Assembly (NCBI GenBank): GCA_030645915.1 | Contig: JAUSNO010000025.1 | Location: 26,083-90,082, forward strand | DNA: 64,000 nt | Reading direction: 5' to 3' | Source: Undibacterium sp. | GTDB lineage: Bacteria > Pseudomonadota > Gammaproteobacteria > Burkholderiales > Burkholderiaceae_D | Part shown: one piece after another, positions 43,561-52,176 of the stretch | Layout of the letters: the number at the start of each line of letters is the position of its first letter | Position numbering within the stretch: the first letter of the stretch is position 1 | Program-made: the position numbers and the translations under genes | Notes under the pieces: generated by a model | Databases searched by the model: none | What the model was told of the DNA's origin: nothing | The model's input: only the letters and a program-made list of their open reading frames with translations

Positions 43561-46500
43561 ATGAATGCACCCAACAAAGCCGAACAGCAGGCGCTGGTCG
43601 ACAATACTATTTCCCTGGATGACAAGTTCACCTTAGAGCGCGGCCGCGCTTTCATGACCGGCACCCAGGCCTTAATCCGTCTGACCATGCTGCAGCGTCA
43701 GGCCGATGAAAAAGCCGGTTTGAATACCGCCGGCTACATTAGCGGCTATCGTGGTTCACCGCTAGGCAATGTCGATCTGACCGCCGCCAAAGCCAAGAAA
43801 CATCTAGCCAAACACCATGTCAAGTTTCATCCAGGTGTCAACGAAGATCTGGCCGCCACCACGGTCTGGGGCACACAACAAGTGAATATGTTCCCCGGTG
43901 CCAAATACGATGGCGTGTTCGCGATGTGGTACGGCAAGGGCCCGGGCGTAGACCGTTGTGGCGACGTCTTCAAGCATGCCAATCTGGCGGGCACGTCAAA
44001 ATTTGGTGGTGTACTGGTGGTGGCAGGCGACGATCACGCCGCCAAATCCTCTACTGCTGCGCATCAGAGCGAACACATCCTGAAAGCTTGCGGCATCCCC
44101 GTTCTCTACCCCTCATCGGTGCAGGAATATCTCGATTATGGCCTGCACGGCATCGCCATGTCGCGTTATACCGGCCTCTGGGTATCGATGAAATGCGTGA
44201 CCGACATCGTCGAATCCGCCGCAGTGGTTGAGATTGATCCGGATCGCGTGCAGCCTGTCATCCCTAGCGATTTTGTCTTGCCTGCCGATGGCGTGAATAT
44301 CCGCACACCAGACCCGGTGCTGGCGCAAGAAACCCGCATGAACAACTACAAATGGTATGCAGCGTTAGCTTATGTGCGTGCCAACAAACTCAATAAAATT
44401 ATCTGGGATAGCCCGGTCGCCAAGGTCGGCATCATCACCGCCGGCAAATCCTATCTCGATACGCGCCAGGCATTGGCTGACTTAGGTATTGATGAGCAAG
44501 TCGCCAAAGACATCGGCATACGCCTCTACAAAATCGGCATGACCTGGCCGCTGGAACCAGAAGGCGTGCGCGAATTCGCCACCGGCCTGGAAGAAATTCT
44601 GGTGGTCGAAGAGAAGCGCCAGATCCTTGAATACGCCTTAAAAGAATCGCTGTACAACTGGGCCGATAACGTGCGCCCGCGCGTGGTCGGCAAGTTCGAC
44701 GATACCGGCGAATGGGATAACAAAGACGGCGCAGGCCATGGCGACTGGCTGTTGCCAGCGACCTATGAACTGAGCCCGGCGCAGATCGCCCGCGCGATAG
44801 CCTCACGCATCAGCCGCTACTTCGCCGGTCACCCGGTAGAACAACGCGTGAAAGAGCGCGTGGCCTATCTGGAAGCCAAGGAAGCGATGTTGAATGCGGC
44901 AGCCAAGCCAGACGCCAACAAAGACCGCGTGCCGCATTTCTGCTCCGGCTGTCCGCACAATACCTCGACCAAAGTACCGGAAGGCAGCCGCGCGCTGGCC
45001 GGTATCGGTTGCCATTACATGGTGACCTGGATGGACCGCGAGACTTCCACCTTCACGCACATGGGCGCAGAAGGCGTGACCTGGGTAGGCCAGGCGCCGT
45101 TCACCACCGAGAACCACGTCTTCTGCAACCTGGGCGACGGCACTTACTACCATTCCGGCTTGCTGGCGATCCGTGCTGCGGTCTCCGGCGACGTGAATAT
45201 CACCTACAAGATTTTGTTCAACGACGCAGTCGCGATGACAGGCGGCCAGCCTTTCGACGGCCCGCTCGACCCTGGCATGATCTCGCGCCAGATCGCCGCT
45301 GAGGGCGTGGGCCCGATTATAGTCGTCACCGATGAGCCGGAAAAATATCCGGCCGATTATCCATGGGCCACCGGCGTCACCGTACGCCACCGCAGTGAAC
45401 TCGATGCAGTCCAGCGTGAACTGCGCGTCGCCAAAGGCGTCTCAGCCATGATTTACGACCAGACCTGCGCATCCGAGAAACGCCGCCGCAGGAAACAAAT
45501 CGACAAGAATGGCAAACCAGGTTTCCCTGATCCAGCCAAGCGCGCCGTTATCAATGAAGCGGTCTGCGAAGGTTGCGGCGATTGCAGCGTGCAGTCGAAT
45601 TGTTTATCCGTCGAACCGCTGGAAACCGAATTCGGCCGCAAGCGCCAGATCAACCAATCCTCTTGCAACAAGGATTTCTCTTGCGTCACCGGTTTCTGCC
45701 CTAGCTTTGTCACGGTAGAAGGCGGCAAACTGAAGAAGCCGGCCAAAGTTAAAGTGGAAGCAGGCCAAGCCTTAGACGTGGCCAGCCTGCCGCAACCGGT
45801 ATTGCCTGGCACCGCAGAACCTTTTGGCGTATTAGTCACTGGCGTGGGCGGCACCGGTGTCGTGACCATCGGCCAGATCATGGCCATGGCGGCACATTTG
45901 CAAGGCAAAGCATGTTCAGTATTGGACATGACCGGCCTGGCGCAAAAAGGCGGCGCAGTTATGTCGCACGTGCGTCTGGCAGATAACGTCAACGACATCC
46001 AGTCGACCCGCGTAGGCACAGGCATGGCCGATCTGGTCATCGGCTGCGACCTGATCGTGACGGCAAGCAAGGATGCGCTGTCACGCATGGGAGAAGGCCG
46101 CACCCACGCCGCGATTAACCTGAACGGCACGCCGACTTCCACCTTCATCAAGAATCCGAACTGGCAGTTCCCCGCTGAATCGGCCGAAGACGATATCCGC
46201 AAAGCCTGCGGTAGCGGCCACGTTGATCTGGTCGATGCCGGCGCCATCGCCACCGCACTGATGGGTGACACCATCGCCACCAACATGTTCTTGCTCGGTT
46301 ACACCTGGCAAAAAGGTTGGGTACCGTTGACCGAGGCGGCCTTGATGCGCGCCATAGAACTGAATGGCGTCGCCATCGATTTCAACAAGCAAGCCTTCAA
46401 CTGGGGCCGCATTGCTGCCAACGATCTGGCCGCAGTACAACGCCTGATCACACCAGCCCAAGTCATCGAGCTAAAGCGTACGCCAAGTCTGGACGACACC

Positions 46501-47142
46501 ATCAACAAACGCGTCGCGTTTTTGACCGAGTATCAAGACGCCAGCTACGCCAAAACCTACAGTGCATTCATCGCCCAGGTAAAAGCGGCAGAAGACAAAA
46601 TAAGTAACGGCAAACCCCTGCGTCTCACCGAAGCTGCCGCCAAGTATTTGTTCAAGCTGATGGCCTACAAGGACGAATACGAAGTCGCGCGCCTGTACAC
46701 CGATGGCAAGTTCCAGAAAAAAATCGCCGACATGTTTGAAGGCGACTACGCCATCAACTTCCATCTGGCACCACCGCTATTTGCCAAACGCGACAGCAAA
46801 GGTCAACTCATCAAACAGCAATTCGGCCCATGGATGATGAAAGCCTTCGGCGTCTTGGCAAAACTCAAAGCCCTGCGCGGCGGCACGTTTGATATCTTCG
46901 GCTACACAGAAGAACGCAAAATGGAAAGAGCGCTGATCAGTGAATACCAGCAAACCCTGAGCAAGCTATTAGCGCAACTGACGGCAGATAACTTGAACAA
47001 GGCAGTAGCAATAGCCAGCATCCCCGAAGACATCCGCGGATACGGCCATGTCAAGGAGCGTCATCTAATCGCAGCGAAAGCCAAGGAAGCCAGCTTGCTG
47101 GCAGAGTTCAACACAACTCAGCAAGCGCAAAAAGCAGCGTAA
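43561..47142 (+). CDS. Fused indolepyruvate ferredoxin oxidoreductase (IorA-IorB type)
   Basis: This 1193-residue enzyme oxidatively decarboxylates aryl 2-oxoacids such as indolepyruvate from aromatic amino acid breakdown. Regions: pyrimidine-binding part with GYRGSPLGNVD (about 50-60); TPP domain with GIGCHYM, LGDGTYYHSG and NDAVAMTGGQ (about 460-650); Fe-S part with CEGCGDCSVQSNCLS and a further Cys cluster (SSCNKDFSCVTGFCPSF); and the gamma/IorB-like domain from GVGGTGVVTIGQI (about 760) to the C-terminus. The single-chain form is common in beta- and gammaproteobacteria. ATG 43561 has CGGAGACACC upstream; an ATG at 43492 would add 23 atypical residues. It is followed by a strong terminator. 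Confidence 0.93.
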   Translation: MNAPNKAEQQALVDNTISLDDKFTLERGRAFMTGTQALIRLTMLQRQADEKAGLNTAGYISGYRGSPLGNVDLTAAKAKKHLAKHHVKFHPGVNEDLAATTVWGTQQVNMFPGAKYDGVFAMWYGKGPGVDRCGDVFKHANLAGTSKFGGVLVVAGDDHAAKSSTAAHQSEHILKACGIPVLYPSSVQEYLDYGLHGIAMSRYTGLWVSMKCVTDIVESAAVVEIDPDRVQPVIPSDFVLPADGVNIRTPDPVLAQETRMNNYKWYAALAYVRANKLNKIIWDSPVAKVGIITAGKSYLDTRQALADLGIDEQVAKDIGIRLYKIGMTWPLEPEGVREFATGLEEILVVEEKRQILEYALKESLYNWADNVRPRVVGKFDDTGEWDNKDGAGHGDWLLPATYELSPAQIARAIASRISRYFAGHPVEQRVKERVAYLEAKEAMLNAAAKPDANKDRVPHFCSGCPHNTSTKVPEGSRALAGIGCHYMVTWMDRETSTFTHMGAEGVTWVGQAPFTTENHVFCNLGDGTYYHSGLLAIRAAVSGDVNITYKILFNDAVAMTGGQPFDGPLDPGMISRQIAAEGVGPIIVVTDEPEKYPADYPWATGVTVRHRSELDAVQRELRVAKGVSAMIYDQTCASEKRRRRKQIDKNGKPGFPDPAKRAVINEAVCEGCGDCSVQSNCLSVEPLETEFGRKRQINQSSCNKDFSCVTGFCPSFVTVEGGKLKKPAKVKVEAGQALDVASLPQPVLPGTAEPFGVLVTGVGGTGVVTIGQIMAMAAHLQGKACSVLDMTGLAQKGGAVMSHVRLADNVNDIQSTRVGTGMADLVIGCDLIVTASKDALSRMGEGRTHAAINLNGTPTSTFIKNPNWQFPAESAEDDIRKACGSGHVDLVDAGAIATALMGDTIATNMFLLGYTWQKGWVPLTEAALMRAIELNGVAIDFNKQAFNWGRIAANDLAAVQRLITPAQVIELKRTPSLDDTINKRVAFLTEYQDASYAKTYSAFIAQVKAAEDKISNGKPLRLTEAAAKYLFKLMAYKDEYEVARLYTDGKFQKKIADMFEGDYAINFHLAPPLFAKRDSKGQLIKQQFGPWMMKAFGVLAKLKALRGGTFDIFGYTEERKMERALISEYQQTLSKLLAQLTADNLNKAVAIASIPEDIRGYGHVKERHLIAAKAKEASLLAEFNTTQQAQKAA

Positions 47143-47146
47143 AAGT

Positions 47147-47210
47147 CCCCTATCCCGCAAGCGGGAGAAGGGGGACAACAACAAAAATGGCCGACCCCGG
47201 CCATTTTTTT
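47147..47210 (+). terminator. Double hairpin terminator after the oxidoreductase gene
   Basis: CCCCTATCCCGC and GCGGGAGAAGGGGG form a first hairpin. AAAATGGCC and GGCCATTTT follow, with a T-run to 47210. The second is a classical rho-independent terminator. Confidence 0.9.
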
Positions 47211-47259
47211 CGCCCTGCTCTACAATACGGCACACACCACATCCCCACAGAAAGCCCCC

Positions 47260-47637
47260 ATGCAAGATCGCCACCTCATCGCCGCAGGCGCCATCAACAT
47301 GTTCATCGCAGTAGCAGCTGGAGCCTTCGGCGCGCACGCCCTAAAACAAAGCCTCAGCGCAGAAATGCTAACAATCTGGCACACCGCCGCCAACTACCAG
47401 ATGATGCACGCACTAGGCCTGATCGCCATCGCCCTGCTGATGCCACGTTTCAATCAGGTGCTGTTAAAACGCGCAGGCCTCACCATGCTAATCGGCATCC
47501 TTATCTTCAGCGGCAGCCTGTACGCACTGGCACTGACCGGCATGCGCATCCTCGGCGCAATCACGCCGATCGGTGGGGTGGCGTTTTTGCTGGCTTGGGC
47601 CATGTTGGCTTGGACGGCTATCCGTCACAAATCCTGA
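47260..47637 (+). CDS. DUF423 family membrane protein
   Basis: This 125-residue inner-membrane protein has four predicted helices and the DUF423 pattern: GAFGAHALKQSLSAEMLTIWHTAANYQMMHALGL near the N-terminus and ILGAITPIGGVAFLLAWAMLAW at the end. The family is widespread and functionally uncharacterised. It is a single gene behind a strong terminator, followed by REP copy F. Confidence 0.88.
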   Translation: MQDRHLIAAGAINMFIAVAAGAFGAHALKQSLSAEMLTIWHTAANYQMMHALGLIAIALLMPRFNQVLLKRAGLTMLIGILIFSGSLYALALTGMRILGAITPIGGVAFLLAWAMLAWTAIRHKS

Positions 47638-47640
47638 AAT

Positions 47641-47722
47641 GGCATCGGCCTGGAGCGCACTATCCATGCGGGTTGTGGCGGCATGTGCTCGCTAAGGCGC
47701 ATGGATAGGGCGTTCTGGCATG
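47641..47722. repeat. REP-like palindrome, copy F
   Basis: GCGCACTATCCATGCGGG is the left arm; GCGCATGGATAGGGCG is the right. GGCATCGGCCTGG at its left end is shared with copy I. Confidence 0.75.
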
Positions 47723-47881
47723 ATGTTTAATTCTTCCAGCATGAAGTTTAATGTGATACTGAGCCGTTTAGTTCCCAATTTATGCAGGCTACACATCAGA
47801 ATTGCCGTTTGATCTGATGGTGCTTGTATGAGTTCGCTCTTGATTTTAAACTCGTCCTTTTTCGCTTAGTCAAAATTTAGG

Positions 47882-48718
47882 ATGATAGACAAATTCGCTT
47901 CGGGGCATTACTACGGCACGAACGCGTTTGACCGACGTTTTCCTCGTATCGGTCTGAGCCATTTGCGTGCCACAGTGCCTGAGCATGAAGTGAAAGAACA
48001 TAGTCATGCTGGCGCGCATATCGTCTTGGCGACCCGCGGTCGTTATGTGACTTCAGCATCGGGCGTGCAGCGCGAAGGTCCTGTGCTTGTCTACAATCCG
48101 CCGGATGTAGTGCACAGGGATCGCTTCTCTGGTGAGGGCGGTTGGTTCTTTGCGATAAGCTTCGACCCTGACGATTCGCGCGAGCTGTATGAACAGGTCA
48201 GTCTGCCTGATTTTGCGATACGCAATCATGATCCTCAGGTCATCAAACAAGCGTTTGGATTACTTAAAGCAGCCGCTTCTCGTGACGCGGCTAAACTCGA
48301 TTTAGAAGCCCTCACATTCAATGTTTTAGGAAATCTTTACACGCAAATCCCCTTGTCGCCAAACCCACCGCCCTGGCTCAAGCGTGCCCAGGAAATGATT
48401 GCGGATATGTCGTCTGAGGATTTGGGCATTGCCGACATCGCCAAGGCTGTTGGCGTACACCGGGTTTATCTGGCTCGTCAATACCTTCGTCATCTCGGTT
48501 GTAGTCCTGGCGATGATTTACGTCAACGTCGGGTCGAACGCGCTACCCAGTTGATCATGACAACTGATCAAGCATTGTCTGACATCGCGCTGGTCTGCGG
48601 TTTCTGTGATCAAAGTCATCTCAACCGGGCATTCTTACAGCAGTGGGGGCTGACACCAACGAGTTTCGCGAAATTCAGTAATTTCAAAGAAGGTTTCAAT
48701 TATCCAAGACCTGATTGA
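47882..48718 (+). CDS. AraC-family transcriptional regulator
   Basis: This 278-residue protein has an N-terminal cupin-type sensing domain (about 20-110, with HSHAGAHIVLATRGRYV and LVYNPPDVVHRD) and a C-terminal AraC DNA-binding region with two helix-turn-helix units (about 175-275). GIADIAKAVGVHRVYLARQYLRHLGCSP and LSDIALVCGFCDQSHLNRAFLQQWGLTP are the expected motifs. The ligand is unknown. It lies 59 bases before a secreted serine hydrolase gene on the same strand, so the two may form one transcription unit. Confidence 0.9.
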   Translation: MIDKFASGHYYGTNAFDRRFPRIGLSHLRATVPEHEVKEHSHAGAHIVLATRGRYVTSASGVQREGPVLVYNPPDVVHRDRFSGEGGWFFAISFDPDDSRELYEQVSLPDFAIRNHDPQVIKQAFGLLKAAASRDAAKLDLEALTFNVLGNLYTQIPLSPNPPPWLKRAQEMIADMSSEDLGIADIAKAVGVHRVYLARQYLRHLGCSPGDDLRQRRVERATQLIMTTDQALSDIALVCGFCDQSHLNRAFLQQWGLTPTSFAKFSNFKEGFNYPRPD

Positions 48719-48777
48719 GTGAGCCGTTTAAGATTTTGCTTTATTGATTGTTTTGACTTGATGAACGGAGTTTCGAT

Positions 48778-49887
48778 ATGAATTTCAAACATGCCCTAGG
48801 TTTTTTTCTCAGCGTATTTTTGCTAGAAAGCTACGCAATGGGAGATCCCAAAAACGAAAAGAACGATTGGAATAAGGAGTCGCCTGCTGCGCAAAAAGTG
48901 GATGCTGCGAAACTTGCGTCTATGGATGAGGCGATTAAAAAAGGAACGTTTCAGCAGATCACCAGCGTTCTGATTGCCAGACGTGGTCAGCTCATTTATG
49001 AATCTTATTATGACGCCGACGGTATTGATGCAATGCGCAATACCAGATCTGTGACTAAGACGATTACCGGAATGCTAGCTGGGGCTGCGATTGATCGTGG
49101 TCATATCGCGTCGGTCTCTACCCCGATCCTTACTCTTCTTAACGGTAAGGGGCCGTTTGAAAATCCAGATCCTCGCAAGTCCAAGATTACGGTGGAAGAT
49201 TTGTTGACCATGAGCTCAATGATGGAATGTGATGATCAAAACCAGTTTTCTCGTGGTAATGAAGAACGGATGTATTTGATTGAAGATTGGGTGAGATTTT
49301 ACCTCGACCTGCCAATCAAAGGATTTGCCGCCTGGGTCAGCAAACCTTCAGCCTCGCCCTATGGTCGCGCCTTTAGCTATTGCACAGCTGGTTCGACAAC
49401 ATTAGGTGCAGTCGTGCAAAGCGCGACAAAAATGCCTTTGCCAGATTTTGCACAAAAAGTGCTATTTGCCCCCTTGGGTATCAATAAGGTGGAATGGCAA
49501 TATTCGCCGCTCGGCCTGGCTCAAGGTGGCGGCGGTTTAGGCCTGCGTAGCCGCGATCTTTTGAAACTCGGTCAACTACTTGCGAATGGCGGTGCATGGC
49601 ATGGGCAACAGATATTACCGGCCACTTGGGTAAAAGCATCAGTCACACCGCAGGCTCAGGTTGATGAACAACGCAATTATGGCTATTTGCTTTGGCTGTA
49701 CCCGTACAGCGCTAAAGGCCTGACACATCAGGCTTATCAAATGGCTGGAACGGGTGGCAACAAGGTCGTGATTTTCCCTGGTCTAGATATGGTGGTATTA
49801 GTGACGACGACCAACTATGGCGTGCGTAATCCGCATCAGGTCACCGATAAGTTAATTGCTGACTATATTGTTTCGGCTGTCGAATAG
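48778..49887 (+). CDS. Secreted serine hydrolase (class C beta-lactamase-like)
   Basis: This 369-residue protein has a signal peptide (about 1-22) and a beta-lactamase/transpeptidase fold: SVTK in TRSVTKTITGM holds the nucleophile Ser and general-base Lys, and YCTAG stands in the place of the YxN motif. The third motif is replaced by a Gly-rich segment (AGTGGNKVVIFP), as in esterases and peptidases of this superfamily rather than in true AmpC enzymes. A cephalosporinase is therefore not the first guess. The AraC-type regulator upstream may control it. The ATG has CGGAG near it. Confidence 0.85.
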   Translation: MNFKHALGFFLSVFLLESYAMGDPKNEKNDWNKESPAAQKVDAAKLASMDEAIKKGTFQQITSVLIARRGQLIYESYYDADGIDAMRNTRSVTKTITGMLAGAAIDRGHIASVSTPILTLLNGKGPFENPDPRKSKITVEDLLTMSSMMECDDQNQFSRGNEERMYLIEDWVRFYLDLPIKGFAAWVSKPSASPYGRAFSYCTAGSTTLGAVVQSATKMPLPDFAQKVLFAPLGINKVEWQYSPLGLAQGGGGLGLRSRDLLKLGQLLANGGAWHGQQILPATWVKASVTPQAQVDEQRNYGYLLWLYPYSAKGLTHQAYQMAGTGGNKVVIFPGLDMVVLVTTTNYGVRNPHQVTDKLIADYIVSAVE

Positions 49888-49965
49888 GGTTCAGAGCACA
49901 TTCAAAGATTTTTTAATCAATGTGGTGTGGTCGTTGTCGCTTGTCGAACTAAAAGGGTCAGCGCG

Positions 49966-50049
49966 GTAGGTTGGGCTACGCCTCATCAGCCCAACGTATT
50001 TCATGATCTTTCGATCGATGTTGGGCTGATGAGGCGTAGCCCAACCTAC
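49966..50049. repeat. Perfect 30 bp inverted repeat
   Basis: GTAGGTTGGGCTACGCCTCA and ten more bases (to 49995) are repeated exactly in inverted form at 50020-50049, with a 24-base loop. The phrase GTAGGTTGGGCTACG is common in proteobacterial intergenic repeats. As RNA it would make a very stable hairpin behind the serine hydrolase gene. Confidence 0.9.
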
Positions 50050-50262
50050 TATCGGAGTTAGAAGACTTAGTGTCTGTTTCGAATAAAAATTATCGAAATT
50101 TAATTTTTTTATTTCAAGTCGCCAATGCCCTGATGACCGCTTGTAACAGCTTTATCAATTGCACCAGCTTAACGTAATAGGCAGCTATATTTGCTTCTAG
50201 CCATCCATCTGCGTCGTGCCTGCCAAAAAAAGGAAAGCAGTGCTTCACTCCCTACCGCACCG

Positions 50263-50376
50263 TAAGAGTGTTCAAAAAATTTTATTAGCAGCGAGTCAAT
50301 TAGGCAAAAACGACAGCGTAGTAGTGACGAAAAACAGATGACGCCCCTTGTAATCGCTTGATTAACAACACTCTTA
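50263..50376. repeat. 114 bp segment with 10 bp inverted ends
   Basis: TAAGAGTGTT and AACACTCTTA bound a non-coding AT-rich segment that ends in the promoter region of the toxin-antitoxin pair. It may be a small transposon remnant. It is a single copy in this window. Confidence 0.4.
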
Positions 50377-50399
50377 ATGATACGATTAAAAGCATTATT
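50375..50399. promoter_or_regulatory. Candidate operator of the toxin-antitoxin pair
   Basis: TAATGAT and AGCATTA are inverted half-sites flanking the likely promoter, 20-45 bases before the antitoxin start. Antitoxins of the Phd/YefM family bind such palindromes to repress their own operon. Confidence 0.45.
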
Positions 50400-50417
50400 A
50401 CTACCTAGAGGTTTTTT

Positions 50418-50675
50418 ATGTCTCATATCACCGCTAATGATTTGAAAACAAAGGGTATAGCTGCGATCGAGTCGGTCCTGAATGAGCACACGGAGGCAAT
50501 TGTTTCGGTGCGCGGGCATGCCCGGTTTGTGGTGATGGGTTTAGATCAGTATCATCATTTGCGCGAGTGTGAATTAGAGAATGCGCTGGCAGAAAGTCGT
50601 CGTGATGTAGCAGCTGGTCGATTTGTAGACGAATCGGCAGAGACGCATGTAGCGCGTTTGCTGGCCGCTGAGTGA
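50418..50675 (+). CDS. Phd/YefM-family antitoxin
   Basis: This 85-residue protein has the Phd/YefM N-terminal DNA-binding fold (MSHITANDLKTKGIAAIESVL, VSVRGHARFVVMGLDQYHHL) and an acidic, flexible C-terminal tail (about 55-85) that would wrap the toxin. AGAGG lies nine bases before the ATG. It overlaps the toxin gene by one base (TGATG), the usual coupling for such pairs. By family analogy it neutralises the toxin and represses the operon with it. Confidence 0.88.
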   Translation: MSHITANDLKTKGIAAIESVLNEHTEAIVSVRGHARFVVMGLDQYHHLRECELENALAESRRDVAAGRFVDESAETHVARLLAAE

Positions 50676-50950
50676 TGGCATATCGTTTACGCTTTACAGA
50701 AGCCTACGACATTCGTGCCAAAAAATTCTTAAAACGACATCCTGATTTGCTCAAGCAATACACAAAAACCTTAGCCTTGCTTGAGGCCAATCCGTTTCAT
50801 CCTTCATTGCGGCTCCATCCTTTACAAGGCCGCTTATCCGGCATGCATTCGGTATCAATTAATCTCAGCTATCGAATTACTTTAGAGTTGTTGGTAACAG
50901 AGACCTTGATTATTCCGATTGATGTAGGAGATCACGACAAAGTTTACTAG
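50675..50950 (+). CDS. RelE/YafQ-family toxin
   Basis: This 91-residue basic protein has the RelE/ParE fold: RLRFTEAYDIRAKKFLKRHPDLLKQYTKTLALL, LRLHPLQGRLSGMHSVSINLSYRITLELL and a final IPIDVGDHDKVY. The C-terminal GDHDKVY is typical of YafQ/HigB-like mRNA interferases that cut ribosome-bound mRNA. A GTG three bases upstream could also start it. It is the second gene of the pair with a Phd/YefM antitoxin. Whether it is a nuclease or a gyrase poison was not decided by residues I can see. Confidence 0.88.
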   Translation: MAYRLRFTEAYDIRAKKFLKRHPDLLKQYTKTLALLEANPFHPSLRLHPLQGRLSGMHSVSINLSYRITLELLVTETLIIPIDVGDHDKVY

Positions 50951-51076
50951 CTGCGCGAATAACACGCGGTTCAGACATCAACGCGAAATAAGGGAACCGC
51001 GCGCATTACATTCCGCAGTATTCCCTTGGCTAGTCAGGTCAATGCGTTTGTGTTGTGTGCCACGTTCAACGATTTC

Positions 51077-51101
51077 CCATGTTCACGTTACGTGAACATG
51101 G
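51077..51101. promoter_or_regulatory. 25 bp perfect palindrome (operator-like)
   Basis: CCATGTTCACGT and ACGTGAACATGG are exact inverted halves around a single T. It is too short and tight for a terminator and resembles a transcription-factor or phage-repressor operator. No gene starts directly next to it. Confidence 0.6.
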
Positions 51102-51229
51102 AGAATAATTGAACATGACCAGATGGCTTAGTTACGACATAGTCGCGTTTGCAATGCATCGAATAAAATCGTTCAAATTGTGCCTGTCATTGTTTGACGA
51201 TACGACCATCATTGAAATTTAAAAACTAC

Positions 51230-51310
51230 CTCTGCCACAGCGCAATCCCCGTGCGGTTTGCAGCCCGATATGCCCGCAAACCCGCATGGATAGTGCGTTG
51301 TGGCGCTGCC
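51230..51310. repeat. REP-like palindrome, copy G
   Basis: The left arm is decayed (GCGCAATCCCCGTGCGG); the right arm GCAAACCCGCATGGATAGTG is intact. It lies at the 3' side of the GST gene. Confidence 0.75.
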
Positions 51311-51341
51311 TTAGTTCAAAAAAATGAACGAAGGCTAAACA

Positions 51342-51953
51342 TCAAGCGCCGCTTCTGGCCATAGCACGCTGATACGCCGGGCGCGCTTCTATGGTGTCGA
51401 CGAAGCGGGTCAGGTTTGGGTAGGTGTCGCGCCCGGCTCCCTTGACGGCGATTTGCACGACGAAAGACAGCTGCACGTCGGCGCCTGTGAGTCCGTCGCC
51501 GACGAAGTAGTCGCGCCCGTTCAGCTCTGCGTTCAGGTAGCCCAAATGGTTGGCCAGTTCGCTTTCTATGCGCGGCTGCAAAGGTGCGCCGGCTTCGCCC
51601 AGGCGCCCAACATAGAGTTTTAGCATCAGCGGCAACATCGCCGAGCCTTCGGCATAGTGCAGGAACTGGGTGTAGCGGTTGTATGCCGGCGTTCCCGGCG
51701 CTGGCGCGTAGCGGCCGTTGCCGTATTGGCGCACCAGGTAGTCGATGATGGCGCCCGATTCGATCAGCACTTCGCCTTTGTCGCGCAGTACCGGTGCCTT
51801 GCCCAAAGGGTGGATCAGCTTGAGCTCGGGCGGTGCCAGCCTAGTCTTGGCGTCGCGCTGGTAGCTGATGACTTCATAGTCTTGCCCCAGTTCTTCCAGC
51901 ATCCAGGTGATGCGGCGCGAGCGCGATTCATTGAGGTGGTGGACTTCTATCAT
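51342..51953 (-). CDS. Glutathione S-transferase
   Basis: This 203-residue protein has an N-terminal thioredoxin-like domain (about 1-78: VHHLNESRSRRITWMLEELGQDYEVISY, PLGKAPVLRDKGEVLIESGAIIDYLV) and an all-helical C-terminal domain (about 85-200) with GDGLTGADVQLSF. The GSH-binding elements Pro in APVL and the ESGAI turn are present. Its N-terminus lacks a clear catalytic Ser or Tyr but has SRSRR, as in several bacterial GSTs. Substrate unknown; single gene. Confidence 0.92.
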   Translation of the reverse strand: MIEVHHLNESRSRRITWMLEELGQDYEVISYQRDAKTRLAPPELKLIHPLGKAPVLRDKGEVLIESGAIIDYLVRQYGNGRYAPAPGTPAYNRYTQFLHYAEGSAMLPLMLKLYVGRLGEAGAPLQPRIESELANHLGYLNAELNGRDYFVGDGLTGADVQLSFVVQIAVKGAGRDTYPNLTRFVDTIEARPAYQRAMARSGA

Positions 51954-52176
51954 GAGCGGCTCGATTCGATTCAGTGAATGTGGAAATCGACTATACCCAG
52001 TTTTTGCGGCAGGCGCTGGCGGCGGCCAATTTTAGGCCGGCTCAGCTATAACATAAAACTTATCCGGTGCAGCTGTCTTTTTTATCGGTGATTTTAGGTA
52101 TACCTTTAGCCGCGCTTACCATTTAAAATGCGCGATTACATCGTCGTTTTTCGTTCATTCACCAGGAAATCATCGC

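Larger units (their letters stand above)
50951..51341. other. Gene-free spacer
   Basis: These 390 bases contain a 25 bp perfect palindrome and REP copy G, and no supportable gene. Confidence 0.5.

Noticed and set aside
48778..49887. AmpC beta-lactamase resistance gene
   Set aside because: The SxxK motif is present, but the YxN and KTG motifs are replaced, fitting an esterase or peptidase of the superfamily.
50418..50950. Phage or plasmid island around the toxin-antitoxin pair
   Set aside because: No phage, plasmid or conjugation genes flank the pair; only small repeats are present.
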